Assembly: GCF_000422805.1 (NCBI RefSeq) | Contig: NZ_AUGT01000009.1 | Location: 1 to 64,000, forward strand | Direction of reading: 5' to 3' | Origin: Nocardioides halotolerans DSM 19273 | Lineage (GTDB): Bacteria; Actinomycetota; Actinomycetes; Propionibacteriales; Nocardioidaceae | DNA length: 64,000 nt | Shown here: in pieces, positions 41,198 to 51,589 of the stretch | Layout: each line of letters starts with the position of its first letter | Numbering within the stretch: the stretch's first letter is position 1 | Translations under genes and position numbers: made by a program | Notes under the pieces: model-generated | Databases searched by the model: none | The model's input: the letters and a program-made list of their open reading frames with translations, nothing else | Told to the model about the DNA's origin: nothing

Positions 41198-42742
41198 ATG
41201 GCCGCTCACACCACCACCTCGCCGCCGCAGGGTCGGCGCGACGCCGCAACCCGGCCGTCCAGGACCCCGCGCTCGTTCCGGTTCCCCAGCGCCTTCACCG
41301 TCCTGTTCGCGGTGACGATCGCCGTCTGGGTCCTCGCGTTCGTCGTCCCGACCGGCAAGTACGCCACCGACCCGGAGTCGGGCGCGCCCGTGCCGGGCAG
41401 CTACGAGGGCACCGACAGCGCGCTCTCGTTCGGCGACCGGCTCATGGACCTGTTCCTGGCCCCGATCAACGGGCTCTACGGCGTGATGAACACCGACGGG
41501 TTCATCGGTCCCTACGAGTCCGGCGAGCTCTACGGCGCCGCCGGCGTCTTCCTGTTCGTGCTCGCCATCGGCGCGTTCATCACCATGGCCATGAAGACCG
41601 GCGCCATCGACAACGGCGTCGCCCGGATCGCCACCCGGATGAGCGGGCGGGGCACCGTCCTCATCGCCGTTTTGATGGTGCTCTTCTCCGTCGGCGGCAC
41701 CACCGAGGGCATGGCCGAGGAGACCCTCGGCTTCTACGCGCTGCTCATCCCGCTGATGCTCGCGCTCGGCTACGACCGGCTCGTCGCCGCGGCGACCATC
41801 CTCATCGGCGCGGGCGTCGGCGTCCTCGCCTCGACGGTCAACCCGTTCGCCACGGGCGTCGCGTCGGACGCCGCCGGCGTCTCCATCGGTGACGGCATCG
41901 GCTTCCGCTTCCTGATGTACCTCGTCCTGGTGCCGGTGGGGGTCTGGTGGGTGCTGCGCTACGCCCGCAAGGTGCACGCCGACCCCTCCGCCTCGCGGGT
42001 CGGCGACGTCGAGGGCGACGACCAGCTGCGGGCCCAGGGACTGCGTGAGGCCGCCGCGCTCACAGGTCGGGAGAAGACCGTCCTGTCGATCGTCGGCGTC
42101 ACCTTCGCGTTCATGATCTTCGCGATCGTGCCGTGGGCGCAGGTCGTCAACGGCCCGGACGCGGCGAGCTACGGCTGGCAGATCGACTGGTACTTCCCCG
42201 AGCTCGCGGCGCTGTTCGTCGTGATGGCCCTCGTCGTCGGCCTCGTCGGCGGCCTGGGGGAGAAGGGCATGACCGACACCCTGGTCAGGGGCGCCGGCGA
42301 CTTCATCGGCGTGGGCCTGATCATCGTCCTGGCCCGCGGGGTCACCGTGATCATGAACAACTCCGAGATCACCGGGACGATCCTCCACTCGATGGAGAAC
42401 GTCGTCAGCGACACCTCGAACGGCATGTTCGGCGCCGCGATGTTCCTGGTGAACATCCCGCTGGCGTTCCTGGTGCCGTCGACCTCGGGCCACGCCGCGC
42501 TGGCGATGCCCATCCTCGCGCCGCTGGCCGACTTCGCCGGCGTCCCCCGGGCCATGGTCATCACGGCGTACCAGTCGGCGTCGGGCATCGTGAACCTGAT
42601 CACGCCCACCTCGGCGGTCGTGATGGGCGGGCTCGCGCTGGCGAAGGTCCGCTACGACCAGTACCTCAAGTTCGTGCTGCCGCTGATCGGGATCCTGCTC
42701 GTGCTCTGCACCGCGTTCGTCGCGATCGGAGCCGCGCTGTAG
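41198..42742 (+). CDS. YfcC-family transporter, likely arginine/ornithine antiporter
   Basis: A 514-residue membrane protein of the YfcC/DcuC-like family, with about 12 hydrophobic segments and motifs TTEGMAEETLGFY, STVNPFATGVAS and PSTSGHAALAMPIL. In bacteria with arc operons, YfcC-type proteins are often placed beside arcA and serve as arginine-ornithine exchangers (ArcD-like). That role is inferred from divergence from arcA, not shown. ATG 41198 follows AAGGGGG. A hairpin ends the gene. Confidence 0.85.
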   Translation: MAAHTTTSPPQGRRDAATRPSRTPRSFRFPSAFTVLFAVTIAVWVLAFVVPTGKYATDPESGAPVPGSYEGTDSALSFGDRLMDLFLAPINGLYGVMNTDGFIGPYESGELYGAAGVFLFVLAIGAFITMAMKTGAIDNGVARIATRMSGRGTVLIAVLMVLFSVGGTTEGMAEETLGFYALLIPLMLALGYDRLVAAATILIGAGVGVLASTVNPFATGVASDAAGVSIGDGIGFRFLMYLVLVPVGVWWVLRYARKVHADPSASRVGDVEGDDQLRAQGLREAAALTGREKTVLSIVGVTFAFMIFAIVPWAQVVNGPDAASYGWQIDWYFPELAALFVVMALVVGLVGGLGEKGMTDTLVRGAGDFIGVGLIIVLARGVTVIMNNSEITGTILHSMENVVSDTSNGMFGAAMFLVNIPLAFLVPSTSGHAALAMPILAPLADFAGVPRAMVITAYQSASGIVNLITPTSAVVMGGLALAKVRYDQYLKFVLPLIGILLVLCTAFVAIGAAL

Positions 42743-42767
42743 CGCCCGCCCGCGAGGGTGCACACCA

Positions 42768-42797
42768 GAGGCCCGCGTCCGACAGGGCGCGGGCCTC
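42768..42797 (+). terminator. Hairpin after the antiporter gene
   Basis: GAGGCCCGCG (42768-42777) pairs with CGCGGGCCTC (42788-42797) with a 10-nt loop. It lies 25 nt past the stop. Confidence 0.65.
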
Positions 42798-42816
42798 GCC
42801 CTGTGCGAACGCCGGG

Positions 42817-42863
42817 TTGGGCACTCCCGACCTGCACCGATACATTGGCGCTGCACGATCGTG
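42817..42863 (+). promoter_or_regulatory. Promoter of the 2-oxoacid dehydrogenase operon
   Basis: -35 TTGGGC (42817-42822) and -10 TACATT (42841-42846) are 18 bp apart, starting RNA near 42853. The palindrome CACGATCGTG (42854-42863) sits at the start site and could bind a repressor. The leader is about 110 nt. Confidence 0.5.
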
Positions 42864-42962
42864 ACCCGGCTCACAGCCCGCACCACCCCCGCGACGCGGT
42901 GACCAGGACACCTCCCACCGTGGCGGAGACCCCGACCCGGCCGTGACCTCCCGAGGAGACCC

Positions 42963-44155
42963 GTGAGCGACCCAACGGACAGCGCAGCTGCCCCCGCACC
43001 CCCTCAGACCGGCAGTGGCTTCGGCCCCGATCTCGCGGAGGTGTTCGGTCCCTCGCAGCAGGACGGCGGCCCCGAGCTCATCCAGCTGCTCACGCCCGAG
43101 GGCGAGCGGGTCCACCACCCGGACTTCGACATGGAGTTCACGCCGGAGCAGCTGCGCGGCTTCTACCGCGACATGGTCATGGTGCGCCGCATCGACACCG
43201 AGTCGACCGCGCTGCAGCGCCACGGCGAGCTCGGCATCTGGGCCCAGCTGCTCGGCCAGGAGGCGGCCCAGGTCGGCGCCGGCCGCGCGCTGCGGCCCCA
43301 GGACTTCGTGTTCCCGACCTACCGCGAGCACGGCGTCGCGTGGTGCCGCGGGCTCGACCCGCTCAAGCTGCTCGGCCTGTTCCGCGGCGTCGACCACGGC
43401 GACTGGGACCCCGAGGAGTACAACTTCGGCCTCTACACGATCGTCATCGGCGCCCAGACCCTGCACGCCACCGGCTACGCCATGGGCATGCAGCGCGACG
43501 GCGCGGTCGGCACCGGCGACCCCGAGCGCGACGCGGCGGTGATCGCGCACTTCGGTGACGGCGCCTCCAGCCAGGGCGACGTCAACGAGGCGTTCATCTT
43601 CGCGGCGTCCTACAACGCCCCGGTCGTGTTCTTCTGCCAGAACAACCAGTGGGCGATCTCCGAGCCGATCGAGCGGCAGACCCGCATCCCGCTCTACCAG
43701 CGCGCGCTCGGCTTCGGCTTCCCGGGCGTGCGCGTCGACGGCAACGACGTGCTCGCGACGTACGCCGTGACGCAGGCCGCGCTCCAGCGGGCCCGCGACG
43801 GCCAGGGCCCGACGTTCGTCGAGGCCTACACCTACCGCATGGGCGCGCACACCACGACCGACGACCCGACCCGCTACCGGCTCTCCGGCGACGTCGAGTC
43901 GTGGAAGCTGAAGGACCCGATCTCGCGGGTCGAGGCCTACCTGCGCCGCAACGGCCTGGCCGACTCGGCGTTCTTCGGGGAGGTCGCCGGCGAGGCCGAC
44001 GACCTCGGTGCCCGGCTGCGCGACGGGGTGAAGGCGCTGCCCGACCCCCGGCCGCTCGACATCTTCGACGCCGTCTACGACGAGACCACCGACGAGCTGC
44101 GCGAGCAGCACGACGAGTTCGCGGCGTACCTCGACAGCTTTGAGGGGAGCCACGC

Positions 44156-44159
<4 letters not shown>
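42963..44159 (+). CDS. 2-oxoacid dehydrogenase E1 component alpha subunit
   Basis: A 398-residue TPP-dependent subunit. The TPP-binding stretch is FGDGASSQGD (Gly198-Asp199-Gly200), continuing to QNNQWAIS. YREHGVAW and YRMGAHTTTDDP fit both pyruvate and branched-chain types. Substrate specificity cannot be decided from sequence by eye; actinobacterial complexes of this three-gene type are often branched-chain (BkdA-like). GTG 42963 has GAGGAGA upstream. It overlaps the beta-subunit gene by 4 nt (ATGA). Confidence 0.85.
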
Positions 44160-45145
<986 letters not shown>

Positions 45146-45157
45146 GAGCCCTGACAG

Positions 45158-46591
45158 ATGCCTGAGTACCTCCTCCCCGACGTCGGCGAGGGCCTGACCG
45201 AGGCCGAGATCGTGTCCTGGAAGGTCAAGGTCGGCGACACCGTCGCGATCAACGACATCGTCTGCGAGATCGAGACCGCGAAGTCGATCGTCGAGCTGCC
45301 GTCTCCCTACGCCGGCGTGGTCTCGGCGATCCTCGCGCCTGAGGGCGAGACGATCCCGGTCGGCACCCCGATCATCGCGATCGGAGCCGACGCGCCCGCC
45401 GAGGCCGGCGCCGGTGCGCCGGCTCCCGCCGCTCCCGAGCCCGAGATGGAGATCGACCTCTCCAACCCCGCGGCGTCCGGGTCGGGCGAGGGCGAGAGCC
45501 TGGTCGGCCGCATGAAGGCCGACCGCGGCCCGACCCGCCGCCCGCGCAAGGTGTCGTCCGGCACGCTCGCCACCCACATCCAGGCGCAGGCGTCGTTCGA
45601 GACCGGTCTCGCCTCACCCATGGTCGAGGCCGCCGAGCCCGAGCCCGCGGTGCCTGCGTCGTCCGCCGCGCCGCTCGAGCCGGCCGCGCTGCGCGTGCTG
45701 GCCAAGCCGCCGGTGCGCAAGCTCGCGAAGGACCTCGGCGTCGACCTCGCGACGATCACGGCGACCGGTCCCAACGGCACGATCACCCGCGGCGACGTCG
45801 AGGCGGCCTACCCCGGCGTCTACGTCGAGGAGACCTCGTCGTCGGCCCACTCGATCCCGGGGGTGTCGACCTCGACCGGTGAGCGCGAGGTGCGCGAGCC
45901 GATCAAGGGCGTGCGCAAGATGATGGCCGGCGCGATGGTGCAGTCGGCGTTCAGCGCGCCCCACGTCACCGAGTGGGTGACCGTCGACGCGACCCGCACC
46001 GTGGAGTTCGTGGAGCGGCTGCGCACCCGCCGCGAGTTCCGCGACGTGAAGGTCTCGCCGTTGCTGGTGCTCGCGCGGGCGGCGATGCTCGCGATGCGCC
46101 GCACGCCGGTGGTCAACTCGTTCTGGGACGAGTCCGCCCAGGAGGTCGTGCTCAAGCGCTACGTCAACCTCGGCATCGCCGCGGCCACCCCGCGCGGCCT
46201 GGTCGTGCCCAACATCAAGGACGCCCAGGACCTCTCCCTGCTCGAGCTGGCGGCCGCGCTCGGCGACCTCACTGCGGTGGCCCGGGAGGGGAAGACGCAG
46301 CCGGCCGAGATGAGCGGCGGCACGTTCACGATCACCAATGTCGGCGTCTTCGGCGTCGACGCCGGCACGCCGATCATCAACCCCGGCGAGTCCGCGATCC
46401 TGTGCTTCGGCGCGATCCGGAAGCAGCCGTGGGTGGTCTCCGAGGGTGGCACCGACGAGATCGTGGTGCGCCACGTGACCACGCTGGCCCTGTCATTCGA
46501 CCACCGGCACATCGACGGCGAGTCCGGCTCGCGCTTCCTCGCCGACGTCGCCGGCATGGTGGAGGACCCTGCGTCGTCGCTGCTGTTCTGA
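45158..46591 (+). CDS. 2-oxoacid dehydrogenase E2 (dihydrolipoamide acyltransferase)
   Basis: A 477-residue E2 with one lipoyl domain (about 1-78; lipoyl Lys42 in ETAKS), a flexible Ala/Pro-rich linker (about 85-175), a peripheral-subunit-binding domain (about 180-222, RVLAKPPVRKLAKDLGVDL) and the acyltransferase core (about 245-477) with the catalytic His449 and Asp453 in DHRHIDG. The single lipoyl domain and ETAKS motif fit branched-chain-type E2 better than pyruvate E2, without settling it. A nested hairpin lies downstream. Confidence 0.9.
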   Translation: MPEYLLPDVGEGLTEAEIVSWKVKVGDTVAINDIVCEIETAKSIVELPSPYAGVVSAILAPEGETIPVGTPIIAIGADAPAEAGAGAPAPAAPEPEMEIDLSNPAASGSGEGESLVGRMKADRGPTRRPRKVSSGTLATHIQAQASFETGLASPMVEAAEPEPAVPASSAAPLEPAALRVLAKPPVRKLAKDLGVDLATITATGPNGTITRGDVEAAYPGVYVEETSSSAHSIPGVSTSTGEREVREPIKGVRKMMAGAMVQSAFSAPHVTEWVTVDATRTVEFVERLRTRREFRDVKVSPLLVLARAAMLAMRRTPVVNSFWDESAQEVVLKRYVNLGIAAATPRGLVVPNIKDAQDLSLLELAAALGDLTAVAREGKTQPAEMSGGTFTITNVGVFGVDAGTPIINPGESAILCFGAIRKQPWVVSEGGTDEIVVRHVTTLALSFDHRHIDGESGSRFLADVAGMVEDPASSLLF

Positions 46592-46603
46592 GCTCGCCTT
46601 TCC

Positions 46604-46668
46604 GCGTCGAGTGACCTGATCCGCAGGTGTGGAGCGCTCCCAAACCTGCCAGATGGGTCACTCGACGC
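46604..46668. terminator. Nested inverted repeat between convergent genes
   Basis: Outer arms GCGTCGAGTGACC (46604-46616) and its complement (46656-46668) enclose an inner stem GCAGGT/ACCTGC (46623-46628, 46644-46649). It lies between the E2 and M20 stops, so is probably a bidirectional terminator. Confidence 0.7.
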
Positions 46669-46686
46669 AGACCGACCGGCCCCCGC

Positions 46687-47958
46687 TCAGATGCAGGTGC
46701 GCAGGATGGTCAGCACCAGCGCCTCAGTCACGGTGACCAGCTCGTCGACCGGCACCGATTCGTCGGGCCCGTGCGCGAGGCGGACGTCGCCGGGGCCGTA
46801 GTGCAGGGTCGGGATGCCGGCCTCGGCGTACAGCCTCAGGTCGCTGCCGTACGGCGCACCGCGCTCGCGCGGCGCCGGGCCACCCGTGACGTCGGCGTGC
46901 GCCGCGCCCACGAGGTCGCGCAGCGCGCCGCCGTCGCCGGCGTAGCGCCCGCTGCCGAACTGGCCACCCGACCACGTCACCACCGGCGGGTGGTCGCGGA
47001 GGAACGCGTCCCGGCCCGCCGCCGCGGCGACGGCCTGCTCGAGCGCGACGCGCGCGTCGGCGGGGTCCTCGCCGACGGCGACCCCGAGGCGCCCCTCGGC
47101 CACGAGCAGGTCGGGCACGCTGCTGGCCCAGTCGCCGCAGCGCAGCTTGCCGACCGAGAGCGGGTAGGCGACCGGGTACTCGGCCATCAGCGGGTCGACC
47201 ACCGCGTTGCGTTCCAGCTCGAGGCCGGCCAGGGCGGCGTGCAGGGGCAGGTAGCCGTCGATCGCGCTGACGCCGGCGTACGACGTGCTGCCGTGGGTCG
47301 CCACGCCGGGCACCGCGATCTCGAAGGTGAGGGCGCCGGCGTTCGCGGTCGTGATGGTGCCGCTGGTCGGCTCTGAGATCACGCAGGCGGCGCCGCGGTG
47401 GCCGCGGCGGAGCGTGGCGAACGCGCCCAGCCCGCCGTCCTCCTCGCCGACGACGAGGTGCAGGGCGACCGGCCGCGCCAGCGGGATGCCGGCCTCGCGC
47501 ACCGCGCGCAGCGCCGCGAGGTTGGCGACGACGCCGGCCTTCATGTCGACGGTGCCGCGGCCGTGCACCCGGCCGCCGACCACGCGCGGCACGAACGGCG
47601 CGCCCGACCAGCGCGCCGGGTCGCCGGGTGGCACGACGTCGACGTGGCCCTGGAGCACCAGACCGGCCTCCTCGCCGGACGACGTGCTGGCGACCAGGCC
47701 CCACGCCTCGGTGCGCTCGGCCTCCCAACCCGGGAACGCCGGGTCGGCGGTCAGCTCGGCCAGGTCGAGCGGCCACAGGTCGAGGTCGAGGTCGAGGTGG
47801 CTGAGCTGCTTGGCCAGCAGGTGCTGCACCTCGCACTCCGCGTCGGAGCCGCTGACCGACGGCACGCCGACCAGGCCCACCAGGTCGCGCACGAGCTCCC
47901 GCTCGTCGACGAAGGCGAGCGCCTTGAGCTCGAGGTCGCTGAGGTCTCGGACGGACAC
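46687..47958 (-). CDS. M20 family metallopeptidase
   Basis: A 423-residue peptidase of the acetylornithine deacetylase/succinyl-diaminopimelate desuccinylase class. Zinc-site landmarks are LQGHVDVVPPGD, GRGTVDMKAG and VGEEDGG. The dimerisation domain follows (about 180-300) and a closing His region near LHYGPGD. Substrate is not clear; neighbours give no hint. GTG 47958 is selected over the upstream ATG 47985 because TAGGGT (47971-47966) lies 7 nt upstream, as in other leaderless genes here. Confidence 0.85.
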   Translation of the reverse strand: MSVRDLSDLELKALAFVDERELVRDLVGLVGVPSVSGSDAECEVQHLLAKQLSHLDLDLDLWPLDLAELTADPAFPGWEAERTEAWGLVASTSSGEEAGLVLQGHVDVVPPGDPARWSGAPFVPRVVGGRVHGRGTVDMKAGVVANLAALRAVREAGIPLARPVALHLVVGEEDGGLGAFATLRRGHRGAACVISEPTSGTITTANAGALTFEIAVPGVATHGSTSYAGVSAIDGYLPLHAALAGLELERNAVVDPLMAEYPVAYPLSVGKLRCGDWASSVPDLLVAEGRLGVAVGEDPADARVALEQAVAAAAGRDAFLRDHPPVVTWSGGQFGSGRYAGDGGALRDLVGAAHADVTGGPAPRERGAPYGSDLRLYAEAGIPTLHYGPGDVRLAHGPDESVPVDELVTVTEALVLTILRTCI

Positions 47959-47965
47959 GGCCGCC

Positions 47966-47979
47966 ACCCTAAAGGGTGA
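47966..47979. promoter_or_regulatory. Leaderless -10 inside dyad CACCCT-AA-AGGGTG
   Basis: The minus-strand -10 TAGGGT (47971-47966) is part of a 14-bp inverted repeat near 47965-47978. A repressor could mask it. Confidence 0.4.
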
Positions 47980-48024
47980 ACGCACCCCCGCCCATGGCCC
48001 GCTCGGGTCACACCCAGTGCCCCA

Positions 48025-48825
48025 CTAGAGTGGCCCGACCTCCCATCCCTCTGGTGCGAGTGGGTGGAGGATCGCGTCGGTCCCGCCGTCGACGTACAGC
48101 ACCGAGCCGACGACCAGCGAGGCGGCGTCGGAGAGCAGGAACGCGATCGGCGCGGCGATCTCCTCGGCCCGGCCGTCGCGGCCTACCGCTGAGGGGTAGG
48201 CCTCCGACAGCGGGCCGAAGACCGGGTCGGCGGCGAGCTGCTCGGTCATGGCCGTCGCGATCTTGCCGGGCGCCACGGAGTTGAGCCGGATGCCCGCGCC
48301 GATCCACGCCTCGGTGACGCCCTCGCGCCGCGCCCACCACGCCAGCGCGGCCTTGCTGGCGGGGTAGACCATCACCGCCTCGTGCGCGGAGGCCGCCGCG
48401 CGGGCCGCCTCCTCGTCGCCGCGCAGGCACGCGACCGCGACGTCACCGGCCCAGCCGGGCTGGCCGGTGATCGAGTTCGACGCCAGCAGCACGACGGCGG
48501 CGCCGTCCGCGGCGGCCATCAGGTCGCGCAGGCCCTCCACCAGGGCGATAGCGCCGAAGAAGTTGACCGACACGACCAGCGCCGGGTCGGTCCCAGTGAA
48601 CCCGCCGATGCCGGCGGCCGGCACCACCCCGTGCACGACGTCGGTCTGCTCGCGCACCCCCGCGACCGCGGCACCCCGACCCTGCGCCGTCGAGAGGTCG
48701 GCGACCACGTCGGCGTCGCGGAGGTCGACCGTGACCACGCGGTGGCCCTGCTCGCGCAGCAGCGCGGCGGTCGCCGCGCCGATACCCGAGGCGGCCCCGC
48801 TGACGACGTAGGTGCGCGTGTCCAC
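48025..48825 (-). CDS. Short-chain dehydrogenase/reductase, 3-alpha-hydroxysteroid dehydrogenase-like
   Basis: A 266-residue SDR with cofactor motif GAASGIG (10-16), catalytic Tyr154-x3-Lys158 in YPASK and Ser near 117. The stretch DLRDADVVADLSTAQGR matches the start of Comamonas-type 3-alpha-hydroxysteroid dehydrogenase/carbonyl reductase, as I recall it. The substrate is unproved. A TAGGGT box (48837-48832) lies 6 nt upstream of GTG 48825. It faces the small membrane gene across a 34-bp gap. Confidence 0.85.
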   Translation of the reverse strand: MDTRTYVVSGAASGIGAATAALLREQGHRVVTVDLRDADVVADLSTAQGRGAAVAGVREQTDVVHGVVPAAGIGGFTGTDPALVVSVNFFGAIALVEGLRDLMAAADGAAVVLLASNSITGQPGWAGDVAVACLRGDEEAARAAASAHEAVMVYPASKAALAWWARREGVTEAWIGAGIRLNSVAPGKIATAMTEQLAADPVFGPLSEAYPSAVGRDGRAEEIAAPIAFLLSDAASLVVGSVLYVDGGTDAILHPLAPEGWEVGPL

Positions 48826-48859
48826 GCACGCACCCTAGAGGGGTCGCAGGCGGCCGCCG

Positions 48860-49175
48860 GTGCGGTCTCGGCGTGGGTACCTCGTCACCGTGCTCGTCGC
48901 CCTGCTCCTCCTCGCGGCACCGGTCGTCGCCGCCCTGCTGTTCTGGGGTGACTGGGGCTGGGTCGCCGGCTGCGTGGTGGTCGCCGCTGTCGAGTACGCC
49001 GCCTTCCAGAGGTCGCAGCGCTTCTCCGCCCGCTTCTGGCGCAGCGTCGGCCTCACCAGGCGTCACCCGCGAGCGCGGCGTCGAGCTCCTCTACCTCCTC
49101 AGCGCCGTCGCCGGCGTCGCCCTCCTCGTCTGGTCGCTGCTGCAGCTCGGCGGCTCGAACGGCGGCGGCCGCTGA
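48860..49175 (+). pseudogene. Small two-TM membrane protein gene broken by a 10-bp near-duplication
   Basis: Frame A from GTG 48860 encodes TM1-TM2-like hydrophobic stretches (YLVTVLVALLLLAAPVVAAL, WVAGCVVVAAVEYAAF), then runs into an Arg/Pro-rich out-of-frame tail. Frame B continues ELLYLLSAVAGVALLVWSLL to a stop at 49175. GGCCTCACCA (49049-49058) and GGCGTCACCC (49059-49068) are adjacent near-copies; removing one 10-bp unit joins the frames into about 101 residues with three hydrophobic segments. It could also be a sequencing error or programmed shift. No family is recognised. Confidence 0.6.
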
Positions 49176-49248
49176 GCGCGTTCGCCTGCGCTCGAGGGGC
49201 GTGAGAGCTAGGTTGACGGGCGGGAGGGACCCGACCGAAGGAGTCCCG

Positions 49249-49968
49249 ATGCACCAGCGCACCGTCCGACGTACCCGCACGGCCTGCGGCTTGGCTGCGG
49301 CGGTGATCGCGAGCTCTCTCCTGCTGCCCGACGTCGCGGCGGCCGCCCCGCCGAGCAACGACGACTTCGCCGCCGCGGCCGCGCACACCATCCCGACCGG
49401 ACCGGTGAGCGGCACGACCGTGGAGGCGACGACCGAGCCGGGCGAGCCGGCGTCCGCCAACCCCGGCACCGTCTGGTACCGCGTCACCGCTCTCCGGACC
49501 ATGTACGCCGGCATCTGCGTCGAGTCCGCCGTGGGCGCCGTTGCCGAGCCCTTCAGCGGCCCCTCCGTCCAGGTCCTGGGCGCCCCGGGGGTCGAGATCA
49601 CGCCGGCCGTGAACGCGCCGCTCTACCGGGACCTGTCCGCGGTGAAGTGCCCCGGGGGCAGCGGGGCGATGCGCTACTACAGCTTCAACGGAAGAGGCGA
49701 GAGGACGGTCCGGGTGTCCAGCGCGGTCCCGGGTGCCTTCACGCTCTACGTGGTCGACGCGGGCGCGGCGATGGACTGCGCGGACAGCGCGAAGCTGGTC
49801 AAGCAGTTCAAGAAGTCCGTCGCCCAGGCCAAGAAGCGCCTCCGGCAGGCGATCGTCAACCACGCCGCCGCCGGGACCATCAAGAAGCTGAAGAAGGACC
49901 TCAAGAGGATGAAGAAGAAGCTCAGGAAGGAGACGGCCTTCCACAACACGGTCTGCAGCTACGTCTGA
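49249..49968 (+). CDS. Secreted protein with Lys-rich coiled C-terminus
   Basis: A 239-residue exported protein. The signal peptide is about 1-34, ending AAA. The core (about 37-170) begins SNDDFAAA and has SGTTVEATTEPGEP, a motif seen in actinobacterial surface proteins related to the pre-peptidase-like fold. The last 55 residues are strongly basic and helical (KKRLRQAI, IKKLKKDLKRMKKKLRKE), possibly binding wall polyanions. ATG 49249 follows GAAGGAG. A TAGGTT box lies about 40 nt upstream. No enzyme motif is visible. Confidence 0.6.
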   Translation: MHQRTVRRTRTACGLAAAVIASSLLLPDVAAAAPPSNDDFAAAAAHTIPTGPVSGTTVEATTEPGEPASANPGTVWYRVTALRTMYAGICVESAVGAVAEPFSGPSVQVLGAPGVEITPAVNAPLYRDLSAVKCPGGSGAMRYYSFNGRGERTVRVSSAVPGAFTLYVVDAGAAMDCADSAKLVKQFKKSVAQAKKRLRQAIVNHAAAGTIKKLKKDLKRMKKKLRKETAFHNTVCSYV

Positions 49969-49981
49969 GGGCGGGGTCGCG

Positions 49982-51484
49982 TCAGCCGCCGTCGCGCATC
50001 CGGACCAGGCCGGCGAGGGTGGCGACGTAGAGGGTGCCGTCGGGGCCGAGGTAGATCGAGGAGTAGTGGTTGTTCCACTGGACGCCGGTGCCGGTGAGCC
50101 GGCTCCAGCGGGTCTGGCCGGTGCGCAGGTCGATGGCGGTGACGTACCACGCGTCGAGGCCGTCGGCCCGGGGCGGCTTGGTGTAGGCGTAGAGCAGGCC
50201 GTTGCCGAGCGAGGCCTTCGCCACCGAGCTCGGCGCGGTCTCGTCGCTGGTCCACTGGAGCCGACAGCCGCGCTTGCGGATCTCGACGCTGGCGAGGCCG
50301 GGCGTGCTCGACCTGCCGCCGAGGGTGGTGGTCGGACCGCCGTAGCCGTAGTTGTTCTCGATGACGAGTGACCGCCCGGCCGCGACCAGACTGTTGTCGG
50401 TGGTGCCGGCGTCGTGGGCGAGCACCGGCACCGCGCAGTGCAGCCGCCGGTGGCCCGGCACGTTCCGGCGCCGGTCGAGCACGACGATCCGGGTGCGGGG
50501 GTCGGCGTTGTCGTTGATCGCCACCCACCGCTTGCCGACCAGCGTCGGTGTCGTGCCCGAGCCCTGCGAGAGGTTGCCGGGCTTGGTGCGGCTGCCTCGG
50601 TCGTAGGTACGCCGCCAGGTCACGTGCGGGGTGCCCTTCGCCGCTCCGCGCCGCCGCGCGTCGAGGCGGTAGAGCGCGTGGGTCGAGACGACGTACATCC
50701 CGCCGGACTCGTCGGTCGACACCGAGTTCGTCACGCGCTCGCCTGCGGGCAGGTGCGTGGTGCGGATCCGTCCGCTGCTCGGCGCGATCGTGCCGACCAC
50801 GCCCTGCTCGGTGAAGAACCAGATCCGGCCCCGCCAGTCGGGCATCGTCGCGATCAGGCAGTCGCCGTCGGGCACGACGGACGCGACCGACCACACGTGC
50901 TCCTTGGCGAGCGAGCCGTCGGCGTGCACGGCGACCTTCCAGATCTCGCGGGCGGCGGTCGTCGGGTAGGCGCGGTCGGAGCGGTCGAGGAAGAAGTACG
51001 TGCCGCCGCAGATGTCGGTGAGCGGGTTCTTGCCGCTCGCGAGGTCGCGCTGCGAGGTCCGCAGCTCGCTGATCGGCTGCAGGGTGACCGGGTCGATCAC
51101 CATGAGGCCGAAGCCCTCGAGCCCGCCGCACAGCCCCACGACGCGGCCGTGCGAGTCGAAGGCGATGGTCGCGCACTCGCGCACGCCGTACGTCGCGCTG
51201 GTGACCTGGAGGTCGCGGCCGAGCGGGCCGCTGACCTCGTAGGCGTCGGAGGCGTAGGCGTCGTCGTGCATGGAGCTCGTGCCGTTGGCCGACAGCATCG
51301 GCAGCTGCGGCACCCGGCGGTGCTCGACGGGTTGCGGCACCGCCGGCGCGCCGACGAACTGCGGCACCAGGAGGTCGGTCGGCAGCGACGGGATCGGCAC
51401 CGCCGCCCCGGGCGCGGGGAGGCCGAGCCCGAGCGCCAGGACGGCGACTGCGGCGGTGGCGGTCACGTGGCGAGGACGGAGCAC
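49982..51484 (-). CDS. Secreted beta-propeller-like protein
   Basis: A 500-residue exported protein with a signal peptide (about 1-28, ending AAA) and repeated beta-rich units, such as GRIWFFTEQGVVGTIAP, GGMYVVSTHALYRLD and GLLYAYTKPP, that look like WD/PQQ-type propeller blades. There is no recognised catalytic motif. GTG 51484 begins the signal peptide. It lies divergent from the membrane SGNH hydrolase gene, with a 138-bp gap. The function is unknown; a structural or ligand-binding role is possible. Confidence 0.6.
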   Translation of the reverse strand: MLRPRHVTATAAVAVLALGLGLPAPGAAVPIPSLPTDLLVPQFVGAPAVPQPVEHRRVPQLPMLSANGTSSMHDDAYASDAYEVSGPLGRDLQVTSATYGVRECATIAFDSHGRVVGLCGGLEGFGLMVIDPVTLQPISELRTSQRDLASGKNPLTDICGGTYFFLDRSDRAYPTTAAREIWKVAVHADGSLAKEHVWSVASVVPDGDCLIATMPDWRGRIWFFTEQGVVGTIAPSSGRIRTTHLPAGERVTNSVSTDESGGMYVVSTHALYRLDARRRGAAKGTPHVTWRRTYDRGSRTKPGNLSQGSGTTPTLVGKRWVAINDNADPRTRIVVLDRRRNVPGHRRLHCAVPVLAHDAGTTDNSLVAAGRSLVIENNYGYGGPTTTLGGRSSTPGLASVEIRKRGCRLQWTSDETAPSSVAKASLGNGLLYAYTKPPRADGLDAWYVTAIDLRTGQTRWSRLTGTGVQWNNHYSSIYLGPDGTLYVATLAGLVRMRDGG

Positions 51485-51589
51485 GCCGGGTCAACGGTGG
51501 GCCCGACGAGCTGGTTACGAGCCGGTGCCGAGCCGGGCGGCCGGCAGCCGTCAATGGACCGATCGGGTCATGGCTCCCTGACGAGCACC

